A DNA stretch of 8,393 nt from an uncultured Eubacteriales bacterium. GTDB taxonomy: Bacteria; Bacillota_A; Clostridia; Oscillospirales; Oscillospiraceae. Each line of letters starts with the position of its first letter. The first letter of the stretch is position 1. The notes beneath the pieces were generated by a model that saw nothing but the letters and a program-made list of their open reading frames with translations, was not told the origin of the DNA and did no database searches. The stretch lies in contig USNH01000029.1 of assembly GCA_900556015.1 (NCBI GenBank), positions 1 through 8,393 on the forward strand, read 5' to 3'. Both the position numbers and the translations under genes were made by a program. Of the stretch, positions 1 to 8,103 are shown piece by piece.

Positions 1-1
1 G

Positions 2-268
2 ACTTTAGAAAAAGTTATAGATCTGTTTAAAGGTCAAGAAATAAAAGAAGTTGAAGCAGGAATAAGCTTAGTAGAATTAGTTAATAATATGGGAATTGCA
101 AAAAGTAAAAGAGAAGCAAGAGAATTTATAGAAGCAGGTGCAATTTCAATAAATGGAGAAAAAGTAACAGATTTAGAAAAAGTTATAGATAAAGAGATGT
201 TCATAGAAAGCACATACATAGTTGTAAAAAGAGGAAAGAAAAATTATTACATTGGAAAACTAAAATAA
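2..268 (+). CDS. tyrS: Tyrosyl-tRNA synthetase, C-terminal part (5' end outside window)
   Basis: This is the last 88 codons of a gene open from the window edge to TAA at 266-268. Tyrosyl-tRNA synthetase charges tRNA-Tyr in the cytoplasm. The visible part is the C-terminal S4-like RNA-binding domain. It has the conserved pattern GIAKSKREAREFIEAGAISI followed by NGEKVTD, and it ends in RGKKNYYIGKLK, a tail typical of TyrS, where this domain contacts the long variable arm of tRNA-Tyr. The catalytic Rossmann domain with HIGH and KMSKS lies upstream and is not seen. Codons are strongly A/T-ending, quite unlike the ATP synthase genes from about 436 on, so this segment comes from a different genome type (Fusobacterium-like, inferred). 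The family call is firm because S4 domain and tail agree; the species call is weaker. Confidence 0.85.
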   Translation, partial: TLEKVIDLFKGQEIKEVEAGISLVELVNNMGIAKSKREAREFIEAGAISINGEKVTDLEKVIDKEMFIESTYIVVKRGKKNYYIGKLK

Positions 269-282
269 TTTATAAAATAGTG

Positions 283-311
283 TTGTAAAAATCTTAAAAA
301 TGAGATATACT
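283..311 (+). promoter_or_regulatory. Sigma-70-type promoter upstream of the lipoprotein start
   Basis: A -35 box TTGTAA (283-288) and a -10 box TATACT (306-311) are separated by exactly 17 bp, in the AT-rich gap after tyrS. Transcription would start near 318 and reach the ATG at 344, which has a strong Shine-Dalgarno (AAAGGGGAG, 328-336) 7 nt upstream. In the contig as given this promoter would read into the ATP synthase genes, but that is probably a product of the chimeric join. Confidence 0.6.
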
Positions 312-343
312 ATTCTCAAATTTAAATAAAGGGGAGATATAGA

Positions 344-538
344 ATGAAAAAAACATTAAAAACAATATTAGTTATAGCAATGCTTTCAATAGTTATAATA
401 TCTATGACAGCTTGTGGAAAAAAAGAAGAAAACAAGGTTCATCGTGGTGTGGCTTCTCATCACCGCGGCGTTCCTGGCCGGTTCTCTGCTCATCCCCGGA
501 CACGGGAAGTCGGAATCGGTGCAGGAGGCCATGCGTGA
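344..538 (+). pseudogene. Lipoprotein N-terminus, chimeric after about codon 31
   Basis: The reading frame starts at ATG 344 with a strong RBS and promoter. Its first 24 residues are a textbook lipoprotein signal: lysines at 2, 3 and 6, a hydrophobic stretch to about residue 20, then MTAC with the lipidated Cys at 24, followed by charged GKKEENK. From about residue 31 (DNA near 436) the base composition flips to GC-rich and the translation becomes a low-information, His/Arg/Gly-rich shadow of the atpB frame, ending at 536-538. Only the first 90 or so bases are therefore a real gene start. The native lipoprotein continues in another genome and its function cannot be told from the signal alone. 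The position -3 Met in the lipobox is slightly unusual. Confidence 0.6.
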
Positions 539-1262
539 CGCGGTGCTCCACGGCACGAACCACATCAGCCTGTTCGGGCTGAAGGACGTGAACCCCGCCT
601 ACATATCCTCGTTGGTGGTGGTGGGTGTCATCCTGGTGGCGGCGCTGCTGCTGCGTCTGTTCGTCATTCCCCGGTTCAAGCTCGTCCCCGGCAAGCTCCA
701 GCTGGCGCTGGAGACGGCGGTGGGATTGTTTGACGGCATGGCGAAGGACAACAGTCCCCACCGCAACAAGTTCCTGGGCGCGTACATCTTCGGCGCTGGC
801 GTGTATATCTTCATTGGCACGCTGTTCGAGCTGTTCGGCTTCCAGGCCGTCACCACCGGCGGACACACCATCGCGCTGCCCGCGCCGCTGTCCGACGTGA
901 ACGCCGCCATCTCCCTGGGCTGCCTGTCCTACGGCGTGATCCTGGTGGGCGGCATCGTGGCCAACGGCCTCAAGGGCGCGGGCACGGCCCTGAAGGACTT
1001 CTCCCTGCCCATCTCCATGAGCTTCCGTATGTTCGGCGCGCTGCTCAGTGGCCTGCTGGTGACAGAGCTGGTCTACTACTATGTGACACTGAGCTATGTG
1101 ATCCCCGTAGTCATCGCCGTGCTGTTCACACTGCTCCACGCGCTGATCCAGGCCTACGTGCTGACCACCCTGACCTCCCTGTTCTACGGAGAGACCACGG
1201 AAAAGCACGCGCCCAAGCCCAAGAAAAATAAGAAAATCAAAGCTGAAACTGTAAATAACTGA
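414..1262 (+). CDS. atpB: F-type ATP synthase subunit a
   Basis: Subunit a (282 aa as read) is the membrane stator that forms the two ion half-channels facing the c-ring. An N-terminal membrane segment (about 9-27) is followed by several hydrophobic helices. The essential Arg is seen in SFRMFG (R205), and the partner Gln in HALIQAYVLTTL (Q246), at nearly the spacing of E. coli R210 and Q252. The residue usually Asn after RLFG is Ala here (FGA, A209). The C-terminus is a basic KPKKNKK tail. The GTG at 414 is a poor guide to the true start: it lies in the chimeric tract and has no Shine-Dalgarno nearby, and the native gene probably began with ATG at the same codon. Any atpI and the operon promoter are lost to the join. 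atpE follows after 17 bp. Confidence 0.9.
   Translation: MEKKKKTRFIVVWLLITAAFLAGSLLIPGHGKSESVQEAMRDAVLHGTNHISLFGLKDVNPAYISSLVVVGVILVAALLLRLFVIPRFKLVPGKLQLALETAVGLFDGMAKDNSPHRNKFLGAYIFGAGVYIFIGTLFELFGFQAVTTGGHTIALPAPLSDVNAAISLGCLSYGVILVGGIVANGLKGAGTALKDFSLPISMSFRMFGALLSGLLVTELVYYYVTLSYVIPVVIAVLFTLLHALIQAYVLTTLTSLFYGETTEKHAPKPKKNKKIKAETVNN
416..436. other. Probable chimeric junction between AT-rich and GC-rich DNA
   Basis: A 21-bp purine-rich tract reads sensibly in both genes: as GKKEENK of the lipoprotein frame and as EKKKKTR at the start of the ATP synthase a subunit. Left of it the sequence is AT-rich with A/T-ending codons; right of it GC-rich with C/G-ending codons. No att site, inverted repeat or transposase marks the border. 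A join of two genomes through a short shared word during assembly explains this best (inference). Confidence 0.7.
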
Positions 1263-1279
1263 CGGAGGAAAGAGAAATC

Positions 1280-1651
1280 ATGAAGAAACTGTTCAACAAG
1301 AAGGCGTTTGCCCTGCTGCTGTGCCTGGTGCTGGCACTGACCGCTATGCTGACCGTGACCGTATTTGCCGACACCGCTCCCGCTGACGGCGCGGCTGTCA
1401 CCGCCGCCGAGGAGACCGCCGACAGCGGCGTGAGCGCCAAGGCGATCGCCTCCGGCATCGCCATCGGCGTGGCCGCCGCCGGCGGCGCTATCGGCATGGG
1501 CATCGCCGTCGCCAAGTCCGCCGAGGGCATCTCCCGTCAGCCGGAGGCCGAGGGCAAGATCCGTACCACCATGATGCTGGGCCTGGTGTTCCTGGAAACC
1601 GCCATCATCTATGCCCTGCTGGTGGTCATCCTCATCATCTTTGTGCTGTAA
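1280..1651 (+). CDS. atpE: F-type ATP synthase subunit c, with N-terminal signal-like extension
   Basis: Subunit c is the proteolipid that oligomerises into the rotating membrane ring. The core hairpin is clear: helix 1 rich in Gly/Ala (about 54-80), the polar loop ISRQPE (85-90), and helix 2 carrying the ion-carrying Glu in LGLVFLETAIIYALL (E106). The protein is 123 aa against about 70-90 usually. The extra N-terminus is a basic start, a hydrophobic run, and a likely signal-peptidase site after VFA (about residue 30), then an acidic Ala/Thr-rich stretch. Compared with the Na+ ring of Ilyobacter, the Gln32 position is Met (M73), S66 is Thr (T107), T67 is Ala, and Tyr70 is kept (Y111). Ion choice is thus unclear, with H+ somewhat favoured. 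GGAGGA at 1264-1269 sets the ATG at 1280. Confidence 0.9.
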   Translation: MKKLFNKKAFALLLCLVLALTAMLTVTVFADTAPADGAAVTAAEETADSGVSAKAIASGIAIGVAAAGGAIGMGIAVAKSAEGISRQPEAEGKIRTTMMLGLVFLETAIIYALLVVILIIFVL

Positions 1652-1669
1652 GGAACGGAGAGTAACGCT

Positions 1670-2167
1670 ATGAGTAACATCCCACTGAATATTGATTGGC
1701 AGCAGATCCTGCTGCACTTCTTCAACTTCTCCATTTTGGTGGGCGGACTGTATCTGCTGCTGTTCAAGCCGGTGAAGAACTTTATGGACAAGCGCGTCAA
1801 GCACTATGCCGACATGGAGAGCGCCGCCCAGGAGCGTGAAAAGAGCACCGCCGACCTGGAGGCCGCTATGCGCCAGCGCGAGGCCGCCTTCGATGCCGAG
1901 CTGGAGGAGAAGCGTGCCGCCGCCGCCAAGGAGGCCGAGGCCTTCGCCCAGCAGCAGCGTGCCGCCGCCCAGCAGCAGGCCGACAAGATCCTGACCGCCG
2001 CCCGTGAAAACGCGGAGAACGACCGCAAGAAGATCGTGGCCGAGGCCAACCGCGAGGCCGTGTCCATCGCCGAGGATGCCATGGAGAAGCTCCTGGCCGC
2101 CCAGACCGCCCGCGCCTACGACAGCTTTGTAAACGCCGCCGAGGGGGAGGAGCGCCATGAACAATGA
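1670..2167 (+). CDS. atpF: F-type ATP synthase subunit b
   Basis: Subunit b (165 aa) forms the dimeric peripheral stalk that links membrane subunit a to the top of F1. A short lumen-facing start leads into one membrane helix (about 10-32: ILLHFFNFSILVGGLYLLLF). The family hinge KPVKNFMDKR follows, then a long Ala/Glu/Lys/Gln-rich amphipathic coil to the end, about 120 residues. GGAG at 1657-1660 supports ATG 1670. The last 11 bp overlap the next gene, suggesting translational coupling. In the usual operon the next product would be delta, which binds the b C-terminus. Here the delta C-terminal domain is the start of the next protein, so b probably docks directly onto the alpha fusion (inference). 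No delta-like domain is fused to b itself, unlike mycobacterial b-delta. Confidence 0.92.
   Translation: MSNIPLNIDWQQILLHFFNFSILVGGLYLLLFKPVKNFMDKRVKHYADMESAAQEREKSTADLEAAMRQREAAFDAELEEKRAAAAKEAEAFAQQQRAAAQQQADKILTAARENAENDRKKIVAEANREAVSIAEDAMEKLLAAQTARAYDSFVNAAEGEERHEQ
2143..2150 (+). promoter_or_regulatory. Strong ribosome-binding site fixing the fusion gene start
   Basis: GGGGGAGG lies inside the end of atpF, 6 nt before ATG 2157. It matters because it places the start at the delta-like extension rather than at the first conserved alpha residues about 80 codons later, where the frame simply continues without any new start signal. Confidence 0.65.
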
Positions 2168-3908
2168 GCCCCGCCTGACGGCTTCCCTGCTCAGTGCCTG
2201 CCCTCCCGATGACGCCCAGCAGCGCCGTTTGGAGGAGGTGCTGGCAAAGAAATACGGCAAGCCCGTGTCCCTGACCTGGCAGGAGGACAAGACCGCCGCC
2301 GGCGGCTTCCGCATCCGCCTGGGCAGCGAGATCATCGACTGGACCGCCGAGGGCCGCCTGACCCAGCTGAAGGATAAGCTGGCGTCTCTCCGTCCCGGCG
2401 AGGGGAATGTCATCTCCCTCATCCGCGACACCGTCCGGGACTGGACACCGGAGGTGTACGCCCGTGAGGAGGGTCACGTTCTCTCCGTGGCCGACGGTAT
2501 CGCCTATGTGGAGGGACTGGATAGCGCCACCTACGGCGAGATCCTGCTCTTCGAGGGCGGCATCCGCGGCATGGTGCAGGAGCTGCGTCCGGGCCGCATC
2601 GGCTGCATTCTGTTTGGCCGCGTGGAGGAGGTCAGCGAGGGCACGGTGGTGTACCGCACCGGCAAAACCGCCGGTATCGGCGTGTCCGATGCCATCATTG
2701 GCCGCGTGGTGGATGCCCTGGGCGCTCCCATCGACGGCGGCGGCGACATCCCCGTGGATGCCTACCGCATGATCGAGAGTCCCGCCCCCGGCATCATCGA
2801 CCGCCAGCCGGTGAACACCCCCATGCAGACCGGCATCCTGTCCATCGACTCCATGTTCCCCATTGGCCGCGGCCAGCGTGAGCTGATCATCGGCGACCGC
2901 CAGACCGGCAAAACGGCCATCGCCATCGACACCATCCTGAACCAAAAGGGCAAGAATATGCTCTGCATCTACGTGGCCATCGGCCAGAAGGCCAGCTCCG
3001 TGGCCCAGATCGCCGAGCTGCTCCGCCGCCACGGCGCGATGGACTATACCACCATCGTCTGCGCCGGCGCGGGCGAGTCCGCGTCCATGCAGTACATCGC
3101 CCCCTATGCCGGCGCGGCCATCGGCGAGTACTTCATGCACAAGGGCAAGGACGTGCTCATCGTCTATGACGACCTGAGTAAGCACGCCATCGCCTACCGT
3201 GCGCTGAGCCTGCTGCTGGGCCGCTCCCCCGGACGTGAGGCGTACCCCGGCGATGTGTTCTATCTGCATTCCCGCCTGCTGGAGCGTGCCGCCCGTCTCA
3301 GCGACGAGCGCGGCGGCGGCAGCATGACCGCCCTGCCCATCGTGGAGACCCAGGCCGGCGACGTGTCCGCCTACATCCCCACCAACATCATCTCCATCAC
3401 CGACGGTCAGATCTTCCTGGAGAGCAGCCTGTTCTTCGCCGGCCATCGTCCCGCCGTGAACGTGGGCCTTTCCGTGTCCCGTGTGGGCGGCGCGGCCCAG
3501 ACCAAGGCCATGAAAAAGGCCGTGGGCACGCTGCGTCTCGACCTGGCCCAGTACCGCGAGATGGAGGTCTTTACCCAGTTCTCCAGCGATCTGGACGAGG
3601 AGACAAAGAGCCAGCTGGCCTACGGTCAGAGCCTGATGTATATCCTGCGTCAGGGCCGCAGCAGCCCTCTGAGCCAGGCTCAGCAGATCATCACTCTGGT
3701 GTCCGCCATGGCCCGCATCTATCAGAAGCTGCCTATCGGTCAGGTGCTGGACTTCCAGAAGCACCTGCTGGCCGCCTTCAACAGCGCCCAGCAGCCCCTG
3801 CTGCAAGAGCTGGACGGCGGCGCTGCGCTGACGGACGAGGTCCGCAAGCAGATCACCGACTTTGCAAACACCACGCTGGAGCGCTACCGGCGTGCGGGCG
3901 GGCGGTGA
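2157..3908 (+). CDS. atpA: ATP synthase delta C-terminal domain fused to subunit alpha
   Basis: This 583-aa protein is about 77 residues longer than ordinary alpha. Residues 1-76 match the C-terminal domain of delta (OSCP): a helix with QQRRLEEVLAKKYGKPVSLT, then GGFRIRLGSEIIDWTAEGRL (49-68), the delta signature (compare E. coli [20 protein letters not shown]), then LTQLKDKLA. After a short linker (SLRPGEG, 77-83) comes complete alpha: N-terminal helix VISLIRDTVRDW, beta-barrel, Walker A GDRQTGKT (246-253), and VGLSVSRVGGAAQ holding the arginine finger R442. Subtracting 77 gives typical alpha numbering. Alpha holds the non-catalytic nucleotide sites and supplies the Arg to the beta active site. 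No stop, frameshift or internal RBS separates the parts. A separate delta gene and the delta N-terminal six-helix domain are missing here. The alpha call is certain; the delta part is based on motif alignment by eye. Confidence 0.93.
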   Translation: MNNEPRLTASLLSACPPDDAQQRRLEEVLAKKYGKPVSLTWQEDKTAAGGFRIRLGSEIIDWTAEGRLTQLKDKLASLRPGEGNVISLIRDTVRDWTPEVYAREEGHVLSVADGIAYVEGLDSATYGEILLFEGGIRGMVQELRPGRIGCILFGRVEEVSEGTVVYRTGKTAGIGVSDAIIGRVVDALGAPIDGGGDIPVDAYRMIESPAPGIIDRQPVNTPMQTGILSIDSMFPIGRGQRELIIGDRQTGKTAIAIDTILNQKGKNMLCIYVAIGQKASSVAQIAELLRRHGAMDYTTIVCAGAGESASMQYIAPYAGAAIGEYFMHKGKDVLIVYDDLSKHAIAYRALSLLLGRSPGREAYPGDVFYLHSRLLERAARLSDERGGGSMTALPIVETQAGDVSAYIPTNIISITDGQIFLESSLFFAGHRPAVNVGLSVSRVGGAAQTKAMKKAVGTLRLDLAQYREMEVFTQFSSDLDEETKSQLAYGQSLMYILRQGRSSPLSQAQQIITLVSAMARIYQKLPIGQVLDFQKHLLAAFNSAQQPLLQELDGGAALTDEVRKQITDFANTTLERYRRAGGR

Positions 3909-3912
3909 GCGT

Positions 3913-6223
<2,311 letters not shown>

Positions 6224-6224
<1 letters not shown>

Positions 6225-6631
6225 TGGCTGCCACCTTCCATCTGGACATTTTGGCCGCCAGCGTCCCCTTCTACCGCGGCGACTGCGTGTCGCTGGTGAT
6301 CCCCACCCAGGACGGCGAAATCGGTGTGCTGGCCGGACACTGCAACGCGGTGGGCGCTGTCTGCGCCGGTGAGCTGCGGTTCGAGACGGCGGAGGGTGAG
6401 CACCACCGCGCCGCCGTGGCGCCCGGCCTGTTTAAGATCGATGGACAGCGGGTGCTGGTGCTGGTGGATGCCGCCGAGCGGCCCGAGGACATCGATGTGA
6501 ACCGCGCTCTCCGCGCCCGGGAGGAGGCGGAGGAGCAGCTGCGGCAGAAGCGCAGCATGGCGGAATACCAGTTGGCACAAGGGAATCTGGCCCGTGCGCT
6601 CAACCGTCTCCGCGTCAGCGGAAGAATGTAA
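6224..6631 (+). CDS. atpC: F-type ATP synthase subunit epsilon
   Basis: Epsilon (135 aa) sits at the foot of gamma and helps couple and inhibit the enzyme. The N-terminal beta-sandwich is typical (FHLDILAASVPFYRGDCVSL, then IPTQDGEIGVLAGH), followed by a two-helix C-terminal domain rich in Arg/Glu/Ala (about 90-130). IDVNRA (90-95) fits the I/LDxxRA motif that in Bacillus-type epsilon binds ATP and controls whether the helices fold down or extend to inhibit, so ATP-dependent self-inhibition is plausible (inference). Start: ATG 6224 overlaps the atpD stop (TGATG) and has AAAGGCGG a few bases upstream; GTG 6221 just before it is possible but adds only one residue. It is the last gene of the operon. 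Confidence 0.92.
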
Positions 6632-6650
6632 ATGCCCCCCTAAAGTGACA

Positions 6651-6690
6651 AAGTGACGCCGCGTTTGCGGCGTCACTTTTCATTATTTTT
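6651..6690 (+). terminator. Intrinsic terminator of the ATP synthase operon
   Basis: A perfect 12-bp stem (6651-6662 paired with 6667-6678), GC-rich in its upper part, closes a GTTT loop and is followed by a T-rich run (TTTT, then CATTATTTTT to 6690). It begins 19 bp after the atpC stop. Part of the left arm (AAAGTGAC) is also present just before it at 6643-6650, a small tandem copy. Confidence 0.9.
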
Positions 6691-6709
6691 GGTACGAAAT
6701 GCCCGAAAA

Positions 6710-6734
6710 TGATGCTATTATAAAAGTGGACACG
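6710..6734 (+). repeat. Left terminal inverted repeat of the insertion sequence
   Basis: The inner core AAAAGTGGACACG (6722-6734) is the reverse complement of the core at the right end (one purine change). The terminal TG at 6710-6711 places the border, one base off an ungapped alignment with the right end. The outer nine or so bases (ATGCTATTA) do not match the right end well. Confidence 0.55.
6716..6724 (+). promoter_or_regulatory. -10-like boxes in the left end
   Basis: TATTAT (6716-6721) and TATAAA (6719-6724) lie just inside the left end. The linear copy has only a poor -35 candidate (TTGGTA, 6689-6694, 21 bp away). In a circle junction the right end would supply TTGACC at a good distance, the scheme known for IS911 of the IS3 family. 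Transcription would run into orfA. Confidence 0.4.
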
Positions 6735-6805
6735 GAAGGGTAGAAAAAAGCCTGTCCGTGGAGTATCATAAGGGCGAGTATTCTACCGGAAGGGAGCTCG
6801 TCTTT

Positions 6806-7156
6806 ATGTCTAAACACTTGAATCCGTTGGAAAAGGAATTCCTGATCCGGCAGTACAAAAGCAACTACCGTATCAAAATGAGTGACTTCTGCGAAGCAAA
6901 CCGCATTTCAACCGGTGCATTCCAGAAGTGGATTAAGCAGTATGATGAGGGCGGCTTGGAAGGTCTGGCTCGTGCAGATAGCGAGATCAAGGATGTCCTC
7001 CCGGAGGGAATTGACCGAACGGAGGAATCCTACAAGCGTGAGATACTCAAGCTGCGAATTGAGAATGAACGGCTTAAAAAAAACTATGTCGTGCAGACGA
7101 CGGATACTGGGGAACAGGAGTTCATTCGTTTAAGGCCGAAGAATTCGAAATCGTAG
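6806..7156 (+). CDS. IS3-type transposase OrfA (DNA-binding)
   Basis: OrfA (116 aa from ATG 6806) is the DNA-binding N-terminal part of the transposase. It carries a helix-turn-helix-like segment (MSDFCEANRISTGAFQKWIK, about 23-42), then GLEGL, and ends in a Leu/Lys/Glu helix (YKREILKLRIENERLKK) that looks like the leucine-zipper dimerisation region of IS3 OrfA proteins. GGAAGGGAG (6788-6796) with 9-nt spacing supports ATG 6806 over the in-frame ATG at 6758, which lacks such a site. After the zipper the frame meets A AAA AAC and continues only as a short tail to TAG 7154-7156. Most OrfA is probably made alone as a regulator, with a fraction extended into OrfAB by frameshifting (family knowledge). 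Confidence 0.8.
   Translation: MSKHLNPLEKEFLIRQYKSNYRIKMSDFCEANRISTGAFQKWIKQYDEGGLEGLARADSEIKDVLPEGIDRTEESYKREILKLRIENERLKKNYVVQTTDTGEQEFIRLRPKNSKS
7078..7084 (+). promoter_or_regulatory. -1 programmed frameshift slippery heptamer A AAA AAC
   Basis: In the orfA frame the codons read CTT AAA AAA AAC, giving X XXY YYZ = A AAA AAC. The -1 frame is blocked by TAA at 7075-7077 just upstream and open from 7078 through to the orfB stop. Slipping joins LKK of OrfA to LCRADDGYWG of OrfB, giving a 429-aa OrfAB transposase (6806-8094). This is the usual way IS3 elements make the active enzyme. Confidence 0.75.
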
Positions 7157-7200
7157 AACTGCTGTCCAGAGACTATGAGGTTCAGGAACTGTGCTCTCTC

Positions 7201-8094
7201 ATGGGCGTCAGTCGGTCTGGCTATTACAAGTGGAGGAAACGGGACAAGAGTACGCGGGATCTGAGGCGTGAAGAAGTTATCGCGTTAGTCTCCGAAGTCC
7301 ATAAGGCCCATCCATCCCACGGCTACCGTTGGGTAGCGGCTTTTATACGAGTCAATTATCAGCAGGATATAAGCGATAACTATGTGTACAAGGCCTTTCG
7401 TTTTCTGGGAATAAAGGCAAAAACCAAGCATCAAGTACATTATCGCCCCAGGAAAATACGAGATTTGTACCCAAATCTTATCTTCACAACTTGGGATACC
7501 GTAGATCGGCCTCGCCAGGTCATTGTGTCAGATATGACGGTATTAAAGCCGTGGATATTTTATCTTGAGCTGACACTCTACTTTGATGTGTTTACGAAAC
7601 AGATACTCACATGGAAACTATCTGAACGCCGTGGCGGGCGGGAGCAGTATCTGGACGGTCTTGCGGATGTCGTTGAGCTGCTGCGTGGAAAGAAAGAACC
7701 AACCATTATCCATACCGACCAAGGCTCTGTGTATTCCTCAAAAGCGTACAACGAACTGATTCAGGACAGCAACATTGTCCGCTCCATGTCGCGGGCAGGT
7801 AAACCAACGGACAATCCTGTCAATGAGGCTCTAAACGGTTGGATAAAAGAAGAACTATTCATCGATTTTCGATTAGAAGAATGCCGTACGAGAGATGCTG
7901 TGAAAGCTGTCCTGTGCCGCTATGTTGCCTTTTATAACCGGCAGCGTCCCTGCTTTGCAATCGGCTATGACACACCGGATAACTACTGCAAGCGTTTCTA
8001 TCGAGGTGAGCTTGAAAAGAAGGATACCTTTTCAAAGCGCATCCTGACCGAAGAGCCCAAATTCGTGCAAAAGCGGAAAGATACAGAAAAATAA
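7201..8094 (+). CDS. IS3-type transposase OrfB (DDE integrase core)
   Basis: OrfB is the catalytic half of the transposase, cutting and joining the element's ends. From ATG 7201 it has 297 aa. MGVSRSGYYKWRKR at the start and HPSHGYRWVAAFIR (about 38-51) are the standard IS3 OrfB head. The rve/RNase H-fold core follows with D111 (VSDMTVLK), D173 (IIHTDQGSVYSS) and E209 (NPVNEALNGWIKEE): 35 residues between D and E and a Lys seven residues after E, the IS3 signature. All catalytic residues are present, so it may be active. The frame is open back to 7078 with no ATG, GTG or TTG before 7201, so the functional protein is most likely the frameshifted OrfAB. The 7201 ATG may be only a nominal start. 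Confidence 0.88.
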   Translation: MGVSRSGYYKWRKRDKSTRDLRREEVIALVSEVHKAHPSHGYRWVAAFIRVNYQQDISDNYVYKAFRFLGIKAKTKHQVHYRPRKIRDLYPNLIFTTWDTVDRPRQVIVSDMTVLKPWIFYLELTLYFDVFTKQILTWKLSERRGGREQYLDGLADVVELLRGKKEPTIIHTDQGSVYSSKAYNELIQDSNIVRSMSRAGKPTDNPVNEALNGWIKEELFIDFRLEECRTRDAVKAVLCRYVAFYNRQRPCFAIGYDTPDNYCKRFYRGELEKKDTFSKRILTEEPKFVQKRKDTEK

Positions 8095-8103
8095 CCCTGT
8101 GCT

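Noticed and set aside
344..538. A natural lipoprotein-ATP synthase fusion or promoter capture
   Set aside because: The lipoprotein frame turns into nonsense after the composition switch and does not join the atpB frame; a chimeric assembly is simpler.
3862..3912. Longer gamma subunit starting at 3862
   Set aside because: It would overlap the alpha gene by 47 bp and add non-conserved residues; the family start MAS-EIRRRI fits ATG 3913.
6758..6805. Upstream in-frame ATG as the start of OrfA
   Set aside because: It has no clear Shine-Dalgarno, whereas ATG 6806 has GGAAGGGAG at suitable spacing and begins the recognisable OrfA sequence.
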